NCBI GenBank assembly: GCA_902490055.1
Contig: CABUCP010000041.1
Coordinates: 1-12,631, forward strand
Direction: 5' to 3'
Origin: an uncultured Klebsiella sp.
Lineage (GTDB): Bacteria > Pseudomonadota > Gammaproteobacteria > Enterobacterales > Enterobacteriaceae
Length of the DNA stretch: 12,631 nt
In this document: piece after piece, positions 1-7,734 of the stretch
Position numbering within the stretch: position 1 is the first letter of the stretch
Layout of the letters: every line of letters begins with the position of its first letter
Position numbers and translations under genes: made by a program
The notes under the pieces: generated by a model
The model's input: only the letters and a program-made list of their open reading frames with translations
What the model was told of the DNA's origin: nothing
The model's database searches: none

Positions 1-1
1 A

Positions 2-1027
2 ATTTCACTCGCTGCATTATCCGGCACTATCTCGGCTTCAGCCTGGTCCGCGGAGTCCGCTACCGTGGCTTTTTTAATGCCCGATCAGGCCTCCACCCGC
101 TATGAGCAGCATGACTTCCCCGGTTTTAAGGCGGAAATGAGCAAGCTGTGCGCGGACTGTAAGGTTATCTATCAGAACGCCAACGCCAATGCGTCCCTGC
201 AGCAGCAGCAGTTCAACTCGGTGATCACCCAGGGCGCGAAAGTGATCGTGCTGGATCCGGTTGATTCTTCCGCCGCCGCTGCGCTGGTCGAAAACGCCCA
301 GGCGCAGGGGGTTAAAGTCATCGCCTATGACCGCCCGGTGCCCAATAAACCGGCCGACTTTTACGTTTCGTTTGATAACGAAGGCATTGGTTACGCCATC
401 GCGAAATCGCTTACCGATCACCTGAAAGCGAGCGGCGTACCGCAGGACGCCGGGGTGCTGCAGATTAACGGCTCGCCGACCGATGCCGCCGCCGGTCTGA
501 TCCGCGATGGGATCCACCGTGGACTGAAAGAATCCGGCTATAAAACGCTGGCCGAATTCGACACGCCGGAGTGGGCGCCGCCGAAAGCGCAGGAGTGGAC
601 CGCCGGACAGGTTACCCGCTTCGGCGATAAAATTAAGGGCGTGGTTGCAGCCAACGACGGTACCGGCGGCGGCGCGATTGCCGCCTTCAAAGCCGCAGGC
701 GTTCAGCCGCTGCCCCCGGTCACCGGCAACGATGCCACCATCGCCGCGCTGCAGCTGATCATCGCCGGCGACCAGTACAACACCATCTCCAAACCATCGG
801 AAATCGTCGCCGCCGCGGCGGCTAAAGTGGCGGTTGATTTTATTCAGGGCAAAAAACCGCAGGCCAGCACCACGCTCTACAACACCCCTTCACAGCTGTT
901 TACCCCGGAAGTGGTGACCGCCAAAAACATCAAAGCGGAAATTTTCGATAAGAAGATCCAGACCTGGGATCAGGTTTGTACCGGTGAGTACGCCGCCGCC
1001 TGCGAGAAGTTAGGCATCAGCAAATAA
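2..1027 (+). CDS. Sugar ABC transporter periplasmic binding protein (XylF-like), 5' partial
   Basis: This is the ligand-capturing component of an importer whose ATPase and permease follow immediately. The frame is open to the left edge. Its first visible residues (ISLAALSGTISASAW...) are the hydrophobic core and Ala-rich cleavage region of a signal peptide, so the true start lies outside the window; the GTG at 65 is internal to the mature protein. After probable cleavage near SAWSA/ES, the chain has the type-1 periplasmic binding fold of the xylose/ribose class: an N-terminal beta strand VAFLMPDQ, then VIVLDPVD, VIAYDRPV, a hinge strand VLQINGSPTDAAA, GVVAANDGTGGGAI, VTGNDATIAALQLI and TISKPSE. 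The C-terminal part resembles XylF (ANDxTxGGAI, TLYNTPS, LFTPEVVT). The ligand is probably a pentose or similar sugar, but its identity cannot be read from the sequence. Four cysteines occur, two near the N-terminus (LCADC) and two near the C-terminus. Known for the family: soluble periplasmic protein. Inferred: sugar specificity. Confidence 0.88.
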   Translation: MSLAALSGTISASAWSAESATVAFLMPDQASTRYEQHDFPGFKAEMSKLCADCKVIYQNANANASLQQQQFNSVITQGAKVIVLDPVDSSAAAALVENAQAQGVKVIAYDRPVPNKPADFYVSFDNEGIGYAIAKSLTDHLKASGVPQDAGVLQINGSPTDAAAGLIRDGIHRGLKESGYKTLAEFDTPEWAPPKAQEWTAGQVTRFGDKIKGVVAANDGTGGGAIAAFKAAGVQPLPPVTGNDATIAALQLIIAGDQYNTISKPSEIVAAAAAKVAVDFIQGKKPQASTTLYNTPSQLFTPEVVTAKNIKAEIFDKKIQTWDQVCTGEYAAACEKLGISK

Positions 1028-1040
1028 CGTTGTGACCCTG

Positions 1041-1058
1041 CGCCCGCCGCGGCGGGCG
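1041..1058. repeat. 18-bp perfect GC palindrome between binding-protein and ATPase genes
   Basis: CGCCCGCCGCGGCGGGCG is a perfect inverted repeat in the 60-bp gap after the binding-protein stop. It is not followed by a T-run, so it does not look like a full terminator. Stable hairpins in this position are common in ABC import operons. There they protect the 3' end of the binding-protein message and raise its level over the membrane and ATPase genes; that role is inferred here. Confidence 0.6.
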
Positions 1059-1087
1059 TAATTCAGCCATGATTGAGGTCGTTTTGT

Positions 1088-1900
1088 ATGCCGCATGAAC
1101 AACATAACTCCCCCGCCGCCGGGCAGCCAATACTGCAACTGCGCAACGTCTCTAAACATTTTGGCGCGGTCTCGGCGCTGACCGATATCGAACTAGAGGT
1201 ACACGCCGGTGAAGTGGTCGCGCTGGTCGGCGACAACGGCGCGGGCAAATCGACGTTGGTTAAAATCCTCGCCGGAGTCCACCAGCCGACCTCCGGCACC
1301 ATCGAGTTCGACGGCAAACCGGTCACCCTCGACAGCCCCGGTAAAGCGCTGGAATACGGCATCGCGACGGTGTTTCAGGACTTGGCGCTCTGTGAAAACC
1401 TCGATGTGGTGGCAAACCTGTTTCTGGGCCATGAGATTTCACCGCTCCAGCTCGATGAAGTCGCGATGGAAGTCAAAGCCTGGACGCTGCTACAGGAGCT
1501 GGCGGCGCGTATTCCTTCAGTACGCGAACCGGTAGCATCGCTTTCCGGCGGCCAGCGGCAGACCGTCGCCATCGCCCGCTCGCTGCTGCTCAATCCTAAA
1601 ATCATCATGCTTGATGAGCCAACGGCGGCGCTGGGCGTCGCACAGACCGCGGAAGTACTCAACCTGATTGAGCGCGTCCGCGCGCGCGGACTCGGCGTCA
1701 TTATTATTAGCCATAACATGGAAGACGTTCGCGCCGTCGCCGATCGGATCGTGGTGCTGCGCCTCGGACGTAACAAAGGGATCTTCACTCCTGATGCCTC
1801 CAACCAGGATCTGGTGGCCGCTATTACCGGCGCAACGGAAAATGCCGTCTCGCGCCGGGTTGAACGTAAATCACAGCCAAGCACTTCTGGAGCGATGTAA
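1088..1900 (+). CDS. Sugar ABC transporter ATP-binding protein, single nucleotide-binding domain
   Basis: This is the 270-aa cytoplasmic ATPase that powers the adjacent permease. Visible motifs, in order, are Walker A GDNGAGKST (residues 48-56), the Q-loop in VFQDLALCENL, the ABC signature LSGGQRQ (from residue 152), Walker B IIMLDEPT (Asp176, catalytic Glu177), the family-typical TAALGVAQT after Walker B, and the switch histidine in SHN (His209). It has one nucleotide-binding domain, unlike RbsA or XylG, which have two fused; it therefore probably works as a homodimer. ATG 1088 is chosen because GAGG at 1075-1078 sits at good spacing in front of it. An in-frame TTG at 1073 overlaps that Shine-Dalgarno sequence and is less likely. 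It is second in the operon, and the permease start lies 4 bases after its stop. Confidence 0.9.
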   Translation: MPHEQHNSPAAGQPILQLRNVSKHFGAVSALTDIELEVHAGEVVALVGDNGAGKSTLVKILAGVHQPTSGTIEFDGKPVTLDSPGKALEYGIATVFQDLALCENLDVVANLFLGHEISPLQLDEVAMEVKAWTLLQELAARIPSVREPVASLSGGQRQTVAIARSLLLNPKIIMLDEPTAALGVAQTAEVLNLIERVRARGLGVIIISHNMEDVRAVADRIVVLRLGRNKGIFTPDASNQDLVAAITGATENAVSRRVERKSQPSTSGAM

Positions 1901-1904
1901 TTTT

Positions 1905-3152
1905 ATGAACAGCAAGACAGCACCCCACACCGCGCTGGATCGCAGCGATGAACGCGTTCGTCACGACGAGGGCCTGTTTGGCGCGCTGCGTGCGCAGATC
2001 ACCCGCATCAAAACCGGCGATCTTGGCACCGCGCCGGTGATCGCCGGGCTTATCGTGATTTCCCTGGTCTTTACCTTTCTCAACCCGGTGTATATCGCGC
2101 CGAATAACCTGGTGAACCTGCTGTTTGACTGCGCGACCGTTGGTTTTATCTCGCTTGGTATCGTCTGCGTGTTGATGCTCGGCGAGATAGACCTGTCGGT
2201 CGGCTCAATGAGCGGCCTGGCGTCAGCGATCGTCGGCGTGCTGTGGGTCAACGCCGGCTGGCCGCTGGCGGGCGCCATCGCCGTGGCACTGGTCTGCGGC
2301 GTGGCCGTCGGGCTGGTCTACGCGCTGCTGTATAACCGCGTCGGCATGCCGAGCTTCGTCGCCACCCTCGCCGGCTTGCTGGCGCTGCTGGGGATGCAGC
2401 TGTATATCCTCGGGCCAAGCGGCAGTATCAACCTGCCCTATACCTCGCCGCTGGTTCGCTTTGGCCAACTGCTGGTAATGCCCGGCTGGTTCTCGCACCT
2501 GATGGCGTTGCTGCCGGGGCTGGCGATCCTCGTCTTTGGTCTGAAAAAGCGTTCACGCCGCCTGGCGGCCAATCTTTCCGCTGAAGGGGTGAGTTCGCTG
2601 CTGACGCGCGCCATCGCGCTAACCCTTATCTTCGAAGCCGCGGTGTTCTATCTCAATCAGGGACGCGGTATTCCATGGATTTTCGGTCTGTTCGTCGCCT
2701 GCGTCATGATCCTCAACTATGCGCTGAAGCGGACCAAATGGGGACGTTCAATGTTTGCCGTCGGCGGCAACCGTGAAGCGGCGCGCCGTTCGGGGATTAA
2801 CGTGCGGGCGATTTACGTCAGCGCCTTCGTGCTCTGCACGACGTTCGCCACCTTTGGCGGTATTCTCGCCGCATCCCGACTGGCTTCCGCCAGCCAGCAG
2901 GCCGGCACCGGCGACGTCAACCTGAACGCCATCGCCGCGGCGGTTATCGGCGGCACCAGCCTGTTCGGCGGCCGCGGCAGCGCCTGGTCCGCGCTGTTGG
3001 GGATCATCGTGATTCAGTCGATTTCAAATGGGCTAACGCTGTTAAACCTGCCATCATCGCTGCGCTATATCATTACCGGCGCGGTGCTGGCGATTGCGGT
3101 GATTATCGATTCTCTGGCCCGTCGTTCACGCGTGTCGCACGGCCGTGCCTGA
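1905..3152 (+). CDS. Sugar ABC transporter permease (XylH/RbsC family)
   Basis: This is the 415-aa inner-membrane channel subunit of the importer. A charged cytoplasmic N-terminus of about 40 residues precedes a first membrane segment (about 44-60). Many hydrophobic segments follow, as in the BPD_transp_2 family. Family signatures are seen: EIDLSVGS (94-101), the coupling-type motif WGRSMFAVGGNREAARRSGI, and the SRLAS...NLNAIAAAVIGGTSLFGGRG stretch (GGTSLFGG at 349-356). Its length and its extra central loop (KKRSRRLAANLSAEGVSS) resemble XylH more than the shorter RbsC. ATG 1905 is chosen because GGAG at 1889-1892 precedes it and it starts 4 bases after the ATPase stop; the longer open frame back to 1668 only overlaps the ATPase gene. 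It is the last gene of the cassette and converges on yggN. The transported sugar is unknown. Confidence 0.9.
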   Translation: MNSKTAPHTALDRSDERVRHDEGLFGALRAQITRIKTGDLGTAPVIAGLIVISLVFTFLNPVYIAPNNLVNLLFDCATVGFISLGIVCVLMLGEIDLSVGSMSGLASAIVGVLWVNAGWPLAGAIAVALVCGVAVGLVYALLYNRVGMPSFVATLAGLLALLGMQLYILGPSGSINLPYTSPLVRFGQLLVMPGWFSHLMALLPGLAILVFGLKKRSRRLAANLSAEGVSSLLTRAIALTLIFEAAVFYLNQGRGIPWIFGLFVACVMILNYALKRTKWGRSMFAVGGNREAARRSGINVRAIYVSAFVLCTTFATFGGILAASRLASASQQAGTGDVNLNAIAAAVIGGTSLFGGRGSAWSALLGIIVIQSISNGLTLLNLPSSLRYIITGAVLAIAVIIDSLARRSRVSHGRA

Positions 3153-3163
3153 GTAAGGAAATG

Positions 3164-3189
3164 CGCGGCCCAAAGGGATTCGGGCCGCG
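3164..3189. terminator. Hairpin between convergent permease and yggN genes (possible bidirectional terminator)
   Basis: CGCGGCCC (3164-3171) pairs with GGGCCGCG (3182-3189) around a 10-nt loop, in the 46-bp gap between two stop codons. On the minus strand the stem is followed by CATTTCCTT, a modest T-rich tail; on the plus strand there is no T-run. It probably helps end yggN transcription, and possibly permease transcription by a factor-aided route. The assignment rests on position and stem strength only. Confidence 0.5.
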
Positions 3190-3198
3190 GAATGGGGA

Positions 3199-3918
3199 TT
3201 ACTTCAAAGAGCCGACCAGCGCTTTGCGACTCTCTTCTAACGAGACCACCCGGCCGCAAACATCTTTGCCGAACTGCTGGAAATCAGCTTCCTGGTTTTT
3301 CCACTCGTCCTGGATAGCCGTTTGCAGGCCGCCGAGGCTGCCGAGAATGCCCTGCAGCGGATTACCGCCTCCTTTGAGCACCGCTTTCGCGCCCATCTCG
3401 TTAATGCTGTCCTGCAGAATACCGCCCATCGCCTGATTCACCAACTGCTGGCCATCGGCGCGAACCTGGTCGATAGCTTTATAGTGGAAGGTCAGGCCGT
3501 CGCTGCGGCGTTCGATAATGCGATTCATCTGTTCCTTCAGCTGCGCGTCCAGCTTGGTCAGGCGGCTATGCATACTGCTGCTGGCACCTACCTGTTCGGT
3601 GATGATTTTATCCAGCGCCTTGCGGCCCTTTTCGACACGCGAGCGCGCGCCGTCGTCAATCCACGGCAGGCTGCTGCGCAGGCCGGCCTGATAATCCTGC
3701 GCCTGTTCGCGCTGCGCGGCGTTCAGAGCATAGGCTTTACCGTTGTAGGTCAGGTTGCCATCCGGTTTAATCACCAAATCGCCATTTTCACCTTTTACCT
3801 GCACCTGCTGCGGGCTGAGGATCACATCGTCACGCGGCGTGACGCTACACTGGTAGTCCGCATGAGCAGACAAAGCGGTGACGGAAAGCGCCACCGCCAG
3901 CAGCGTTTTGCGCATCAT
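3199..3918 (-). CDS. yggN: YggN, DUF2884 periplasmic protein
   Basis: A 239-aa exported protein of unknown function, matching the E. coli YggN length and sequence as I recall it (ADYQCSVTPRDDV, LPWIDDGARSRVEKGRKALDKI, GLTFHYKAIDQVRADGQQLVNQAMGGILQDS). A typical signal peptide opens it (MMRKTLLAVALSVTALSAHA, cleavage after AHA). The mature part is mostly predicted helix with a Gln/Lys/Arg-rich central region, and its cysteines are one near each end. Two tandem ATGs (3918 and 3915) follow the Shine-Dalgarno AAGGGAG; the upstream one is used here, and the second has slightly better spacing. It lies downstream of yggL on the same strand, separated by 50 bp holding a very stable hairpin, so its expression may differ from trmB-yggL. 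No enzymatic motif is visible. Confidence 0.9.
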   Translation of the reverse strand: MMRKTLLAVALSVTALSAHADYQCSVTPRDDVILSPQQVQVKGENGDLVIKPDGNLTYNGKAYALNAAQREQAQDYQAGLRSSLPWIDDGARSRVEKGRKALDKIITEQVGASSSMHSRLTKLDAQLKEQMNRIIERRSDGLTFHYKAIDQVRADGQQLVNQAMGGILQDSINEMGAKAVLKGGGNPLQGILGSLGGLQTAIQDEWKNQEADFQQFGKDVCGRVVSLEESRKALVGSLK

Positions 3919-3927
3919 TTTACTCCC

Positions 3928-3965
3928 TTAAGACAAATCGGGCCGGCAATTGCCGGCCCTTGTCA
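3928..3965 (-). promoter_or_regulatory. Strong hairpin in the yggL-yggN gap
   Basis: GGGCCGGCAATTGCCGGCCC (3940-3959) is a perfect 20-nt palindrome: an 8-bp stem with an AATT loop. Read on the minus strand, it is flanked by GACAA before and TTGTC after (with a 3-nt bulge), which extends the stem by 5 bp. The tail is TTAAGGGAG, which already holds the yggN Shine-Dalgarno sequence, so there is no proper T-run. It could attenuate read-through into yggN or stabilise the 3' end of the trmB-yggL message. Confidence 0.5.
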
Positions 3966-3968
3966 AAC

Positions 3969-4295
3969 TTAGTCCCACCAGACGTCAAAAAGTTCGCTGG
4001 TACGCACATCCGCTAATTTACGATCTTCCAGCCACTTGCGTACGATGGCCTGGTGCTCTTCGGTACATTTACCGATTTCCTGCATGCAGATGAGCCCTTC
4101 CCAGGCGAGATAGCCGCTGCCGTCGAAGGCCAGCTTGTTTGGCTCGATCACCTCTTCGATCAGATCGTTAACCGTCTGGTCGATCTGCTCTTCGCTGGTC
4201 CCTTCCGGGAAACGCCAGGCGACGGAGAAACCTAATTCCTGAAACTCATCGATATGCATTTTTTTACGCAGACGACGGCTACGATTCTTGGCCAT
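3969..4295 (-). CDS. yggL: YggL, ribosome-associated DUF469 protein
   Basis: A 108-aa small acidic protein with a basic N-terminal tail ([18 protein letters not shown]). It is near-identical in length and sequence to E. coli YggL, which is reported to bind the 50S ribosomal subunit and influence ribosome behaviour. Conserved blocks seen are FQELGFSVAWRFPEGTSEE, NKLAFDGSGYLAWEGLICMQEIGKCTEEH and TSELFDVWWD. ATG 4295 is chosen over the longer open frame to 4325 because the Shine-Dalgarno GAGGG (about 4303-4307) lies at normal spacing, and because the stop of trmB and this ATG overlap as TAATG. That overlap implies translational coupling to trmB. The pairing of a tRNA-modification gene with a ribosome-associated protein is the conserved enterobacterial arrangement. 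Confidence 0.93.
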   Translation of the reverse strand: MAKNRSRRLRKKMHIDEFQELGFSVAWRFPEGTSEEQIDQTVNDLIEEVIEPNKLAFDGSGYLAWEGLICMQEIGKCTEEHQAIVRKWLEDRKLADVRTSELFDVWWD

Positions 4296-5014
4296 TATTT
4301 CACCCTCTCGAACATTAAGTCCCATACGCCGTGGCCAAGACGATGGCCACGTTGTTCAAATTTGGTTACCGGGCGCGATTCCGGGCGCGGTACGTAATCG
4401 TTGTTTTCCGACAGATTACGATAGCCTTCCAGCGAAGACATCACTTCCAGCATATGCTCAGCATAGGCTTCCCAGTCGGTCGCCATATGGAAGACGCCGC
4501 CCAGCTTCAGTTTGCTTTTAACCAGCTCAGCGAAAGGCGCCTGTACGATACGACGTTTATTATGACGCGCTTTATGCCATGGGTCAGGGAAAAACAGCTG
4601 TACCATATTCAGCGCGTTATCCGGGATCATGGTGTGCAGCACTTCTACCGCATCGTGACACATTACGCGCAGATTTTGTACGCCTTCTTCTTCCGCAGAC
4701 GCCAGGCACGCGCCGACGCCCGGCGAGTGCACCTCAATACCGAGGAAGTTCTGTTCCGGTTTAGCTTTTGCCATCGCCACCAGCGAGGCGCCCATGCCGA
4801 AACCAATTTCTAAGGTGACCGGCGCTTCGCGGCCAAACAGGGCGGCGAAATCAAGCGGCGCATCGTTGAATTCAACGCCCATCACCGGCCAAATGTTATC
4901 CAGCGCATGCTGCTGCCCTTTCGTCAGGCGGCCCTGGCGACGGACGAAGCTACGAATACGGCGCAGCGGGCGGCCGTTTTCATCGAATTCCGGAGAGATG
5001 ACGTCGTTTTTCAT
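4295..5014 (-). CDS. trmB: tRNA (guanine-N7)-methyltransferase TrmB
   Basis: A 239-aa cytoplasmic enzyme that methylates N7 of guanine 46 in the variable loop of many tRNAs, using S-adenosylmethionine. Seen in sequence: a basic N-terminal region ([20 protein letters not shown]), the SAM-binding glycine motif [11 protein letters not shown], the acidic strand end [19 protein letters not shown], the family signature [15 protein letters not shown] with the catalytic Asp, and the C-terminal [17 protein letters not shown] that contacts tRNA. The length equals the E. coli protein if translation starts at 5014 ([10 protein letters not shown]). An upstream in-frame ATG at 5056 lies inside the probable -10 box, so it should not be in the mRNA. 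The Shine-Dalgarno sequence is weak. Its stop overlaps the yggL start. Confidence 0.95.
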   Translation of the reverse strand: MKNDVISPEFDENGRPLRRIRSFVRRQGRLTKGQQHALDNIWPVMGVEFNDAPLDFAALFGREAPVTLEIGFGMGASLVAMAKAKPEQNFLGIEVHSPGVGACLASAEEEGVQNLRVMCHDAVEVLHTMIPDNALNMVQLFFPDPWHKARHNKRRIVQAPFAELVKSKLKLGGVFHMATDWEAYAEHMLEVMSSLEGYRNLSENNDYVPRPESRPVTKFEQRGHRLGHGVWDLMFERVK

Positions 5015-5029
5015 AAAAGTTAAGTCTGC

Positions 5030-5059
5030 TTGTGAATGTGTTCGGAAAACGGGCATTAT
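5030..5059 (+). promoter_or_regulatory. Possible mutY promoter overlapping the trmB promoter
   Basis: TTGTGA (5030-5035), an 18-bp spacer and CATTAT (5054-5059) point toward mutY, each box matching consensus at four of six positions. The -10 box overlaps the trmB -10 box on the other strand, so the two would compete for polymerase. An alternative, TGTAAT at 5124-5129 with a short 15-bp spacing to TTGTGC, cannot be excluded. Confidence 0.28.
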
Positions 5060-5082
5060 CCAAAGTTACCCGGCGGATGCAA
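5055..5082 (-). promoter_or_regulatory. Probable sigma-70 promoter of trmB-yggL
   Basis: On the minus strand, TTGCAT (5082-5077) and GATAAT (5060-5055) are separated by 16 bp. The -10 box matches consensus at five of six positions and the -35 box at three. The predicted start near 5048 gives a leader of about 34 nt before ATG 5014. The divergent mutY gene begins at 5151. Confidence 0.5.
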
Positions 5083-5150
5083 GGGTTTACAGCCACTCGC
5101 CCTTGTGCTGCAATCTGCCACCCTGTAATCGCGATCCCGGAGCCGTAGCT

Positions 5151-6209
5151 TTGACTTTTCTCGCCGCGCAATTTTCAGCCCAGGTCCTGGACTGGTACGA
5201 CAAATACGGGCGTAAAACCCTGCCCTGGCAAATCGCCAAGACGCCCTACAAAGTATGGCTCTCCGAAGTGATGTTGCAACAAACCCAGGTGACCACGGTT
5301 ATCCCCTATTTTGAACGCTTTATGGCGCGTTTCCCAACGGTTGTTGATCTCGCCAACGCGCCGCTGGATGAAGTGCTGCATTTGTGGACCGGTCTCGGCT
5401 ACTACGCGCGCGCGCGCAATCTACATAAAGCCGCGCAGCAGGTCGCCGCCCAGCACGGCGGCGAGTTCCCGCAAACCTTTGAGCAAGTGGCCGCGCTACC
5501 CGGCGTTGGGCGCTCGACGGCGGGGGCGATTTTATCGCTTTCGCTCGGTCAGCATTATCCGATTCTCGACGGTAACGTGAAGCGCGTGCTCGCCCGCTGC
5601 TATGCTGTCAGCGGTTGGCCGGGGAAAAAAGAGGTCGAAAAACGGCTGTGGGAAATAAGCGAAGAGGTGACGCCGGCGCAGGGCGTAGAACGCTTCAACC
5701 AGGCGATGATGGATCTCGGCGCGATGGTTTGCACCCGCTCAAAGCCCAAATGCGAACTATGTCCGCTGAGCAACGGCTGCGTGGCCTACGCTAACCATTC
5801 ATGGACGGAATACCCGGGGAAAAAGCCGAAGCAGACTATCCCGGAGCGTACCGGCTATTTCCTGCTGATGCAGCACGGCGACGAGGTGTTTCTCTCCCAG
5901 CGTCCGCCGGTGGGCCTGTGGGGCGGATTGTTCTGTTTTCCGCAGTTTGAGGATGAAGCCGGGCTACGCGAGTGGCTAGCGCAGCGCCAGATTAAGGCAG
6001 ATAATCTGACGCAATTGACCGCCTTCCGCCACACTTTCAGCCATTTCCATCTGGATATTGTTCCGATGTGGCTTACAGTGCACTCATCTGGCGCATGCAT
6101 GGATGAAGGCAACGCACTCTGGTATAACTTAGCGCAGCCGCCGTCGGTCGGACTGGCGGCTCCCGTGGAGCGTTTGTTGCAACAGTTGAAAGCCGGAACG
6201 CCGGTCTAG
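5151..6209 (+). CDS. mutY: A/G-specific adenine DNA glycosylase MutY (TTG start)
   Basis: A 352-aa base-excision repair enzyme that removes adenine mispaired with 8-oxoguanine, preventing G:C to T:A mutation. Seen: catalytic Glu39 in [12 protein letters not shown] (E. coli Glu37), the helix-hairpin-helix [12 protein letters not shown], catalytic-site Asp140 in ILDGNVKRV (E. coli Asp138), and the four iron-sulfur cysteines spaced C-X6-C-X2-C-X5-C (194, 201, 204, 210). A NUDIX-like C-terminal domain that reads 8-oxoguanine follows, with the [12 protein letters not shown] loop. No ATG or GTG is available between the far-upstream frame and the conserved [20 protein letters not shown] block. TTG 5151 preceded by GGAG (5139-5142, 8-nt spacing) gives [11 protein letters not shown] and a length two residues longer than the 350 of E. 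coli. It is first gene of mutY-yggX-mltC. Confidence 0.96.
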   Translation: MTFLAAQFSAQVLDWYDKYGRKTLPWQIAKTPYKVWLSEVMLQQTQVTTVIPYFERFMARFPTVVDLANAPLDEVLHLWTGLGYYARARNLHKAAQQVAAQHGGEFPQTFEQVAALPGVGRSTAGAILSLSLGQHYPILDGNVKRVLARCYAVSGWPGKKEVEKRLWEISEEVTPAQGVERFNQAMMDLGAMVCTRSKPKCELCPLSNGCVAYANHSWTEYPGKKPKQTIPERTGYFLLMQHGDEVFLSQRPPVGLWGGLFCFPQFEDEAGLREWLAQRQIKADNLTQLTAFRHTFSHFHLDIVPMWLTVHSSGACMDEGNALWYNLAQPPSVGLAAPVERLLQQLKAGTPV

Positions 6210-6228
6210 TTTTTTCGGCTATAAATGA

Positions 6229-6511
<283 letters not shown>

Positions 6512-6513
<2 letters not shown>

Positions 6514-6529
6514 GGGCCTCGCGGCCTTT
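6512..6529 (+). promoter_or_regulatory. Small hairpin at the yggX stop
   Basis: AAGGGCC (6512-6518) pairs with GGCCTTT (6523-6529) around a TCGC loop, with one G-U pair, and overlaps the yggX stop codon. The tail is only TTTACC, so at most it is a weak terminator or processing site between yggX and mltC. Confidence 0.35.
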
Positions 6530-6561
6530 ACCAAACAAACACAACACGCACTCCCGGAATG

Positions 6562-7644
6562 ATGAAAAAATACTTAGCGCTCGCGCTGATTGCGCCACTG
6601 CTCGTGTCCTGTTCCAGTTCCAATAAAAAAGGCGCCGAATATAACGAGGCCTGGGTCAAGGACACGAACGGATTTGATATCCTGATGGGGCAGTTTGCCC
6701 ATAACATCGAGAACATTTGGGGGTATAACGAAGTCCTGCTCGCCGGGCCGAAGGACTACGTTAAATATACCGACCAGTATCAAACCCGCAGCCACATCAA
6801 CTTTGATGAAGGTTCGATTACCGTCGAGACCATCGCCGGTACCGACCCGCGCGGGCGGCTGCGCCAGGCGATCATCAAAACCCTGCTGATGGGCGATGAC
6901 CCTAACTCCATCGACCTCTACTCCGACGTCGATGACATTCAGATTTCCAAAGAGCCGTTCCTGTACGGCCAGGTGGTCGATAACACCGGTGAATCCATCC
7001 GTTGGGAGTGGCGCGCCGCGCGCTATGCCGATTACCTGCTGCAAACCCGCCTGAAGAGCCGCAGCAACGGTCTGCGCATGGTCTACAGCATCACGATTAA
7101 CCTGGTGCCGAACCACCTCGACAAACGCGCGCATAAATACCTTGGCATGGTCCGCCAGGCCTCGCGTAAGTATGGGGTGGATGAATCGCTGATCCTCGCC
7201 ATTATGCAGACCGAATCGTCATTTAACCCGTATGCGGTGAGCCACGCCGATGCCATGGGGCTGATGCAGGTCGTCCAGCACAGCGCCGGTAGAGACGTCT
7301 TCCGTTCACAGGGCAAATCCGGCCTGCCAAGTCGCAGCTACCTGTTCGACCCGGCAAATAACATCGACACTGGTACTGCTTATTTGGCAATGCTCAATAA
7401 CGTGTACCTCGCCGGTATCGATAATCCGACCTCGCGTCGCTACGCGGTGATCACCGCCTATAACGGCGGCGCCGGCAGCGTACTGCGCGTCTTCTCCAGC
7501 GACAAAGTGCAGGCGGCGAACATCATTAACAGCATGGCGCCTGGCGATGTCTACCAGACGCTGACTACCCGTCACCCGTCGGGGGAATCACGCCGCTATC
7601 TGTATAAAGTGAACACCGCGCAGAAAAGCTACCGCCGTAAATAA
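6562..7644 (+). CDS. mltC: Membrane-bound lytic murein transglycosylase C
   Basis: A 360-aa outer-membrane lipoprotein that cleaves peptidoglycan between N-acetylmuramic acid and N-acetylglucosamine, forming 1,6-anhydro ends. A lipoprotein signal ends in LLVSC with the lipidated Cys17. The +2 residue is Ser, so Lol sorting should send it to the outer membrane. The N-terminal DUF3393 region ([17 protein letters not shown]) is followed by the SLT catalytic domain: [21 protein letters not shown] with catalytic Glu218, AMGLMQVVQ and AYNGGAGSV. Two tandem ATGs occur; 6562 reproduces the E. coli N-terminus [14 protein letters not shown], whereas 6559 adds one Met. The Shine-Dalgarno sequence is poor (only GGA directly upstream), which suggests low expression or dependence on the upstream genes. 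The gene is followed by a clear terminator. Confidence 0.95.
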   Translation: MKKYLALALIAPLLVSCSSSNKKGAEYNEAWVKDTNGFDILMGQFAHNIENIWGYNEVLLAGPKDYVKYTDQYQTRSHINFDEGSITVETIAGTDPRGRLRQAIIKTLLMGDDPNSIDLYSDVDDIQISKEPFLYGQVVDNTGESIRWEWRAARYADYLLQTRLKSRSNGLRMVYSITINLVPNHLDKRAHKYLGMVRQASRKYGVDESLILAIMQTESSFNPYAVSHADAMGLMQVVQHSAGRDVFRSQGKSGLPSRSYLFDPANNIDTGTAYLAMLNNVYLAGIDNPTSRRYAVITAYNGGAGSVLRVFSSDKVQAANIINSMAPGDVYQTLTTRHPSGESRRYLYKVNTAQKSYRRK

Positions 7645-7661
7645 CCCCCCCTGTCACACCG

Positions 7662-7693
7662 GCCTCAGCACCACGCTGGGGCTGTCTTTTTTT
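7662..7693 (+). terminator. Intrinsic terminator after mltC
   Basis: GCCTCAGC (7662-7669) pairs with GCTGGGGC (7675-7682) through one T-G wobble, with loop ACCAC. The stem is followed by TGTC and seven consecutive T (7687-7693). This is the clearest intrinsic terminator in the window and ends the mutY-yggX-mltC unit. Confidence 0.88.
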
Positions 7694-7734
7694 ATCCGAA
7701 ATACGTCGTAGTATCTTTCGAATTTCTGCGGCAG

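Noticed and set aside
1668..1904. N-terminal extension of the permease into the ATPase gene
   Set aside because: The extension overlaps the ATPase frame, has no conserved content, and ATG 1905 has a Shine-Dalgarno sequence and a normal N-terminus.
3961..3966. Perfect TTGACA (-35 box) on the minus strand just after yggL, possible yggN promoter
   Set aside because: The next 17 bases are the GC hairpin and no -10-like hexamer follows at any usable spacing (GCCCGA at 17 bp).
3322..3972. Long plus-strand open frame opposite yggN, and similar long frames opposite speC, nupG and trmB
   Set aside because: They are antisense shadows of well-conserved genes in GC-rich DNA, with no ribosome-binding sites or recognisable domains.
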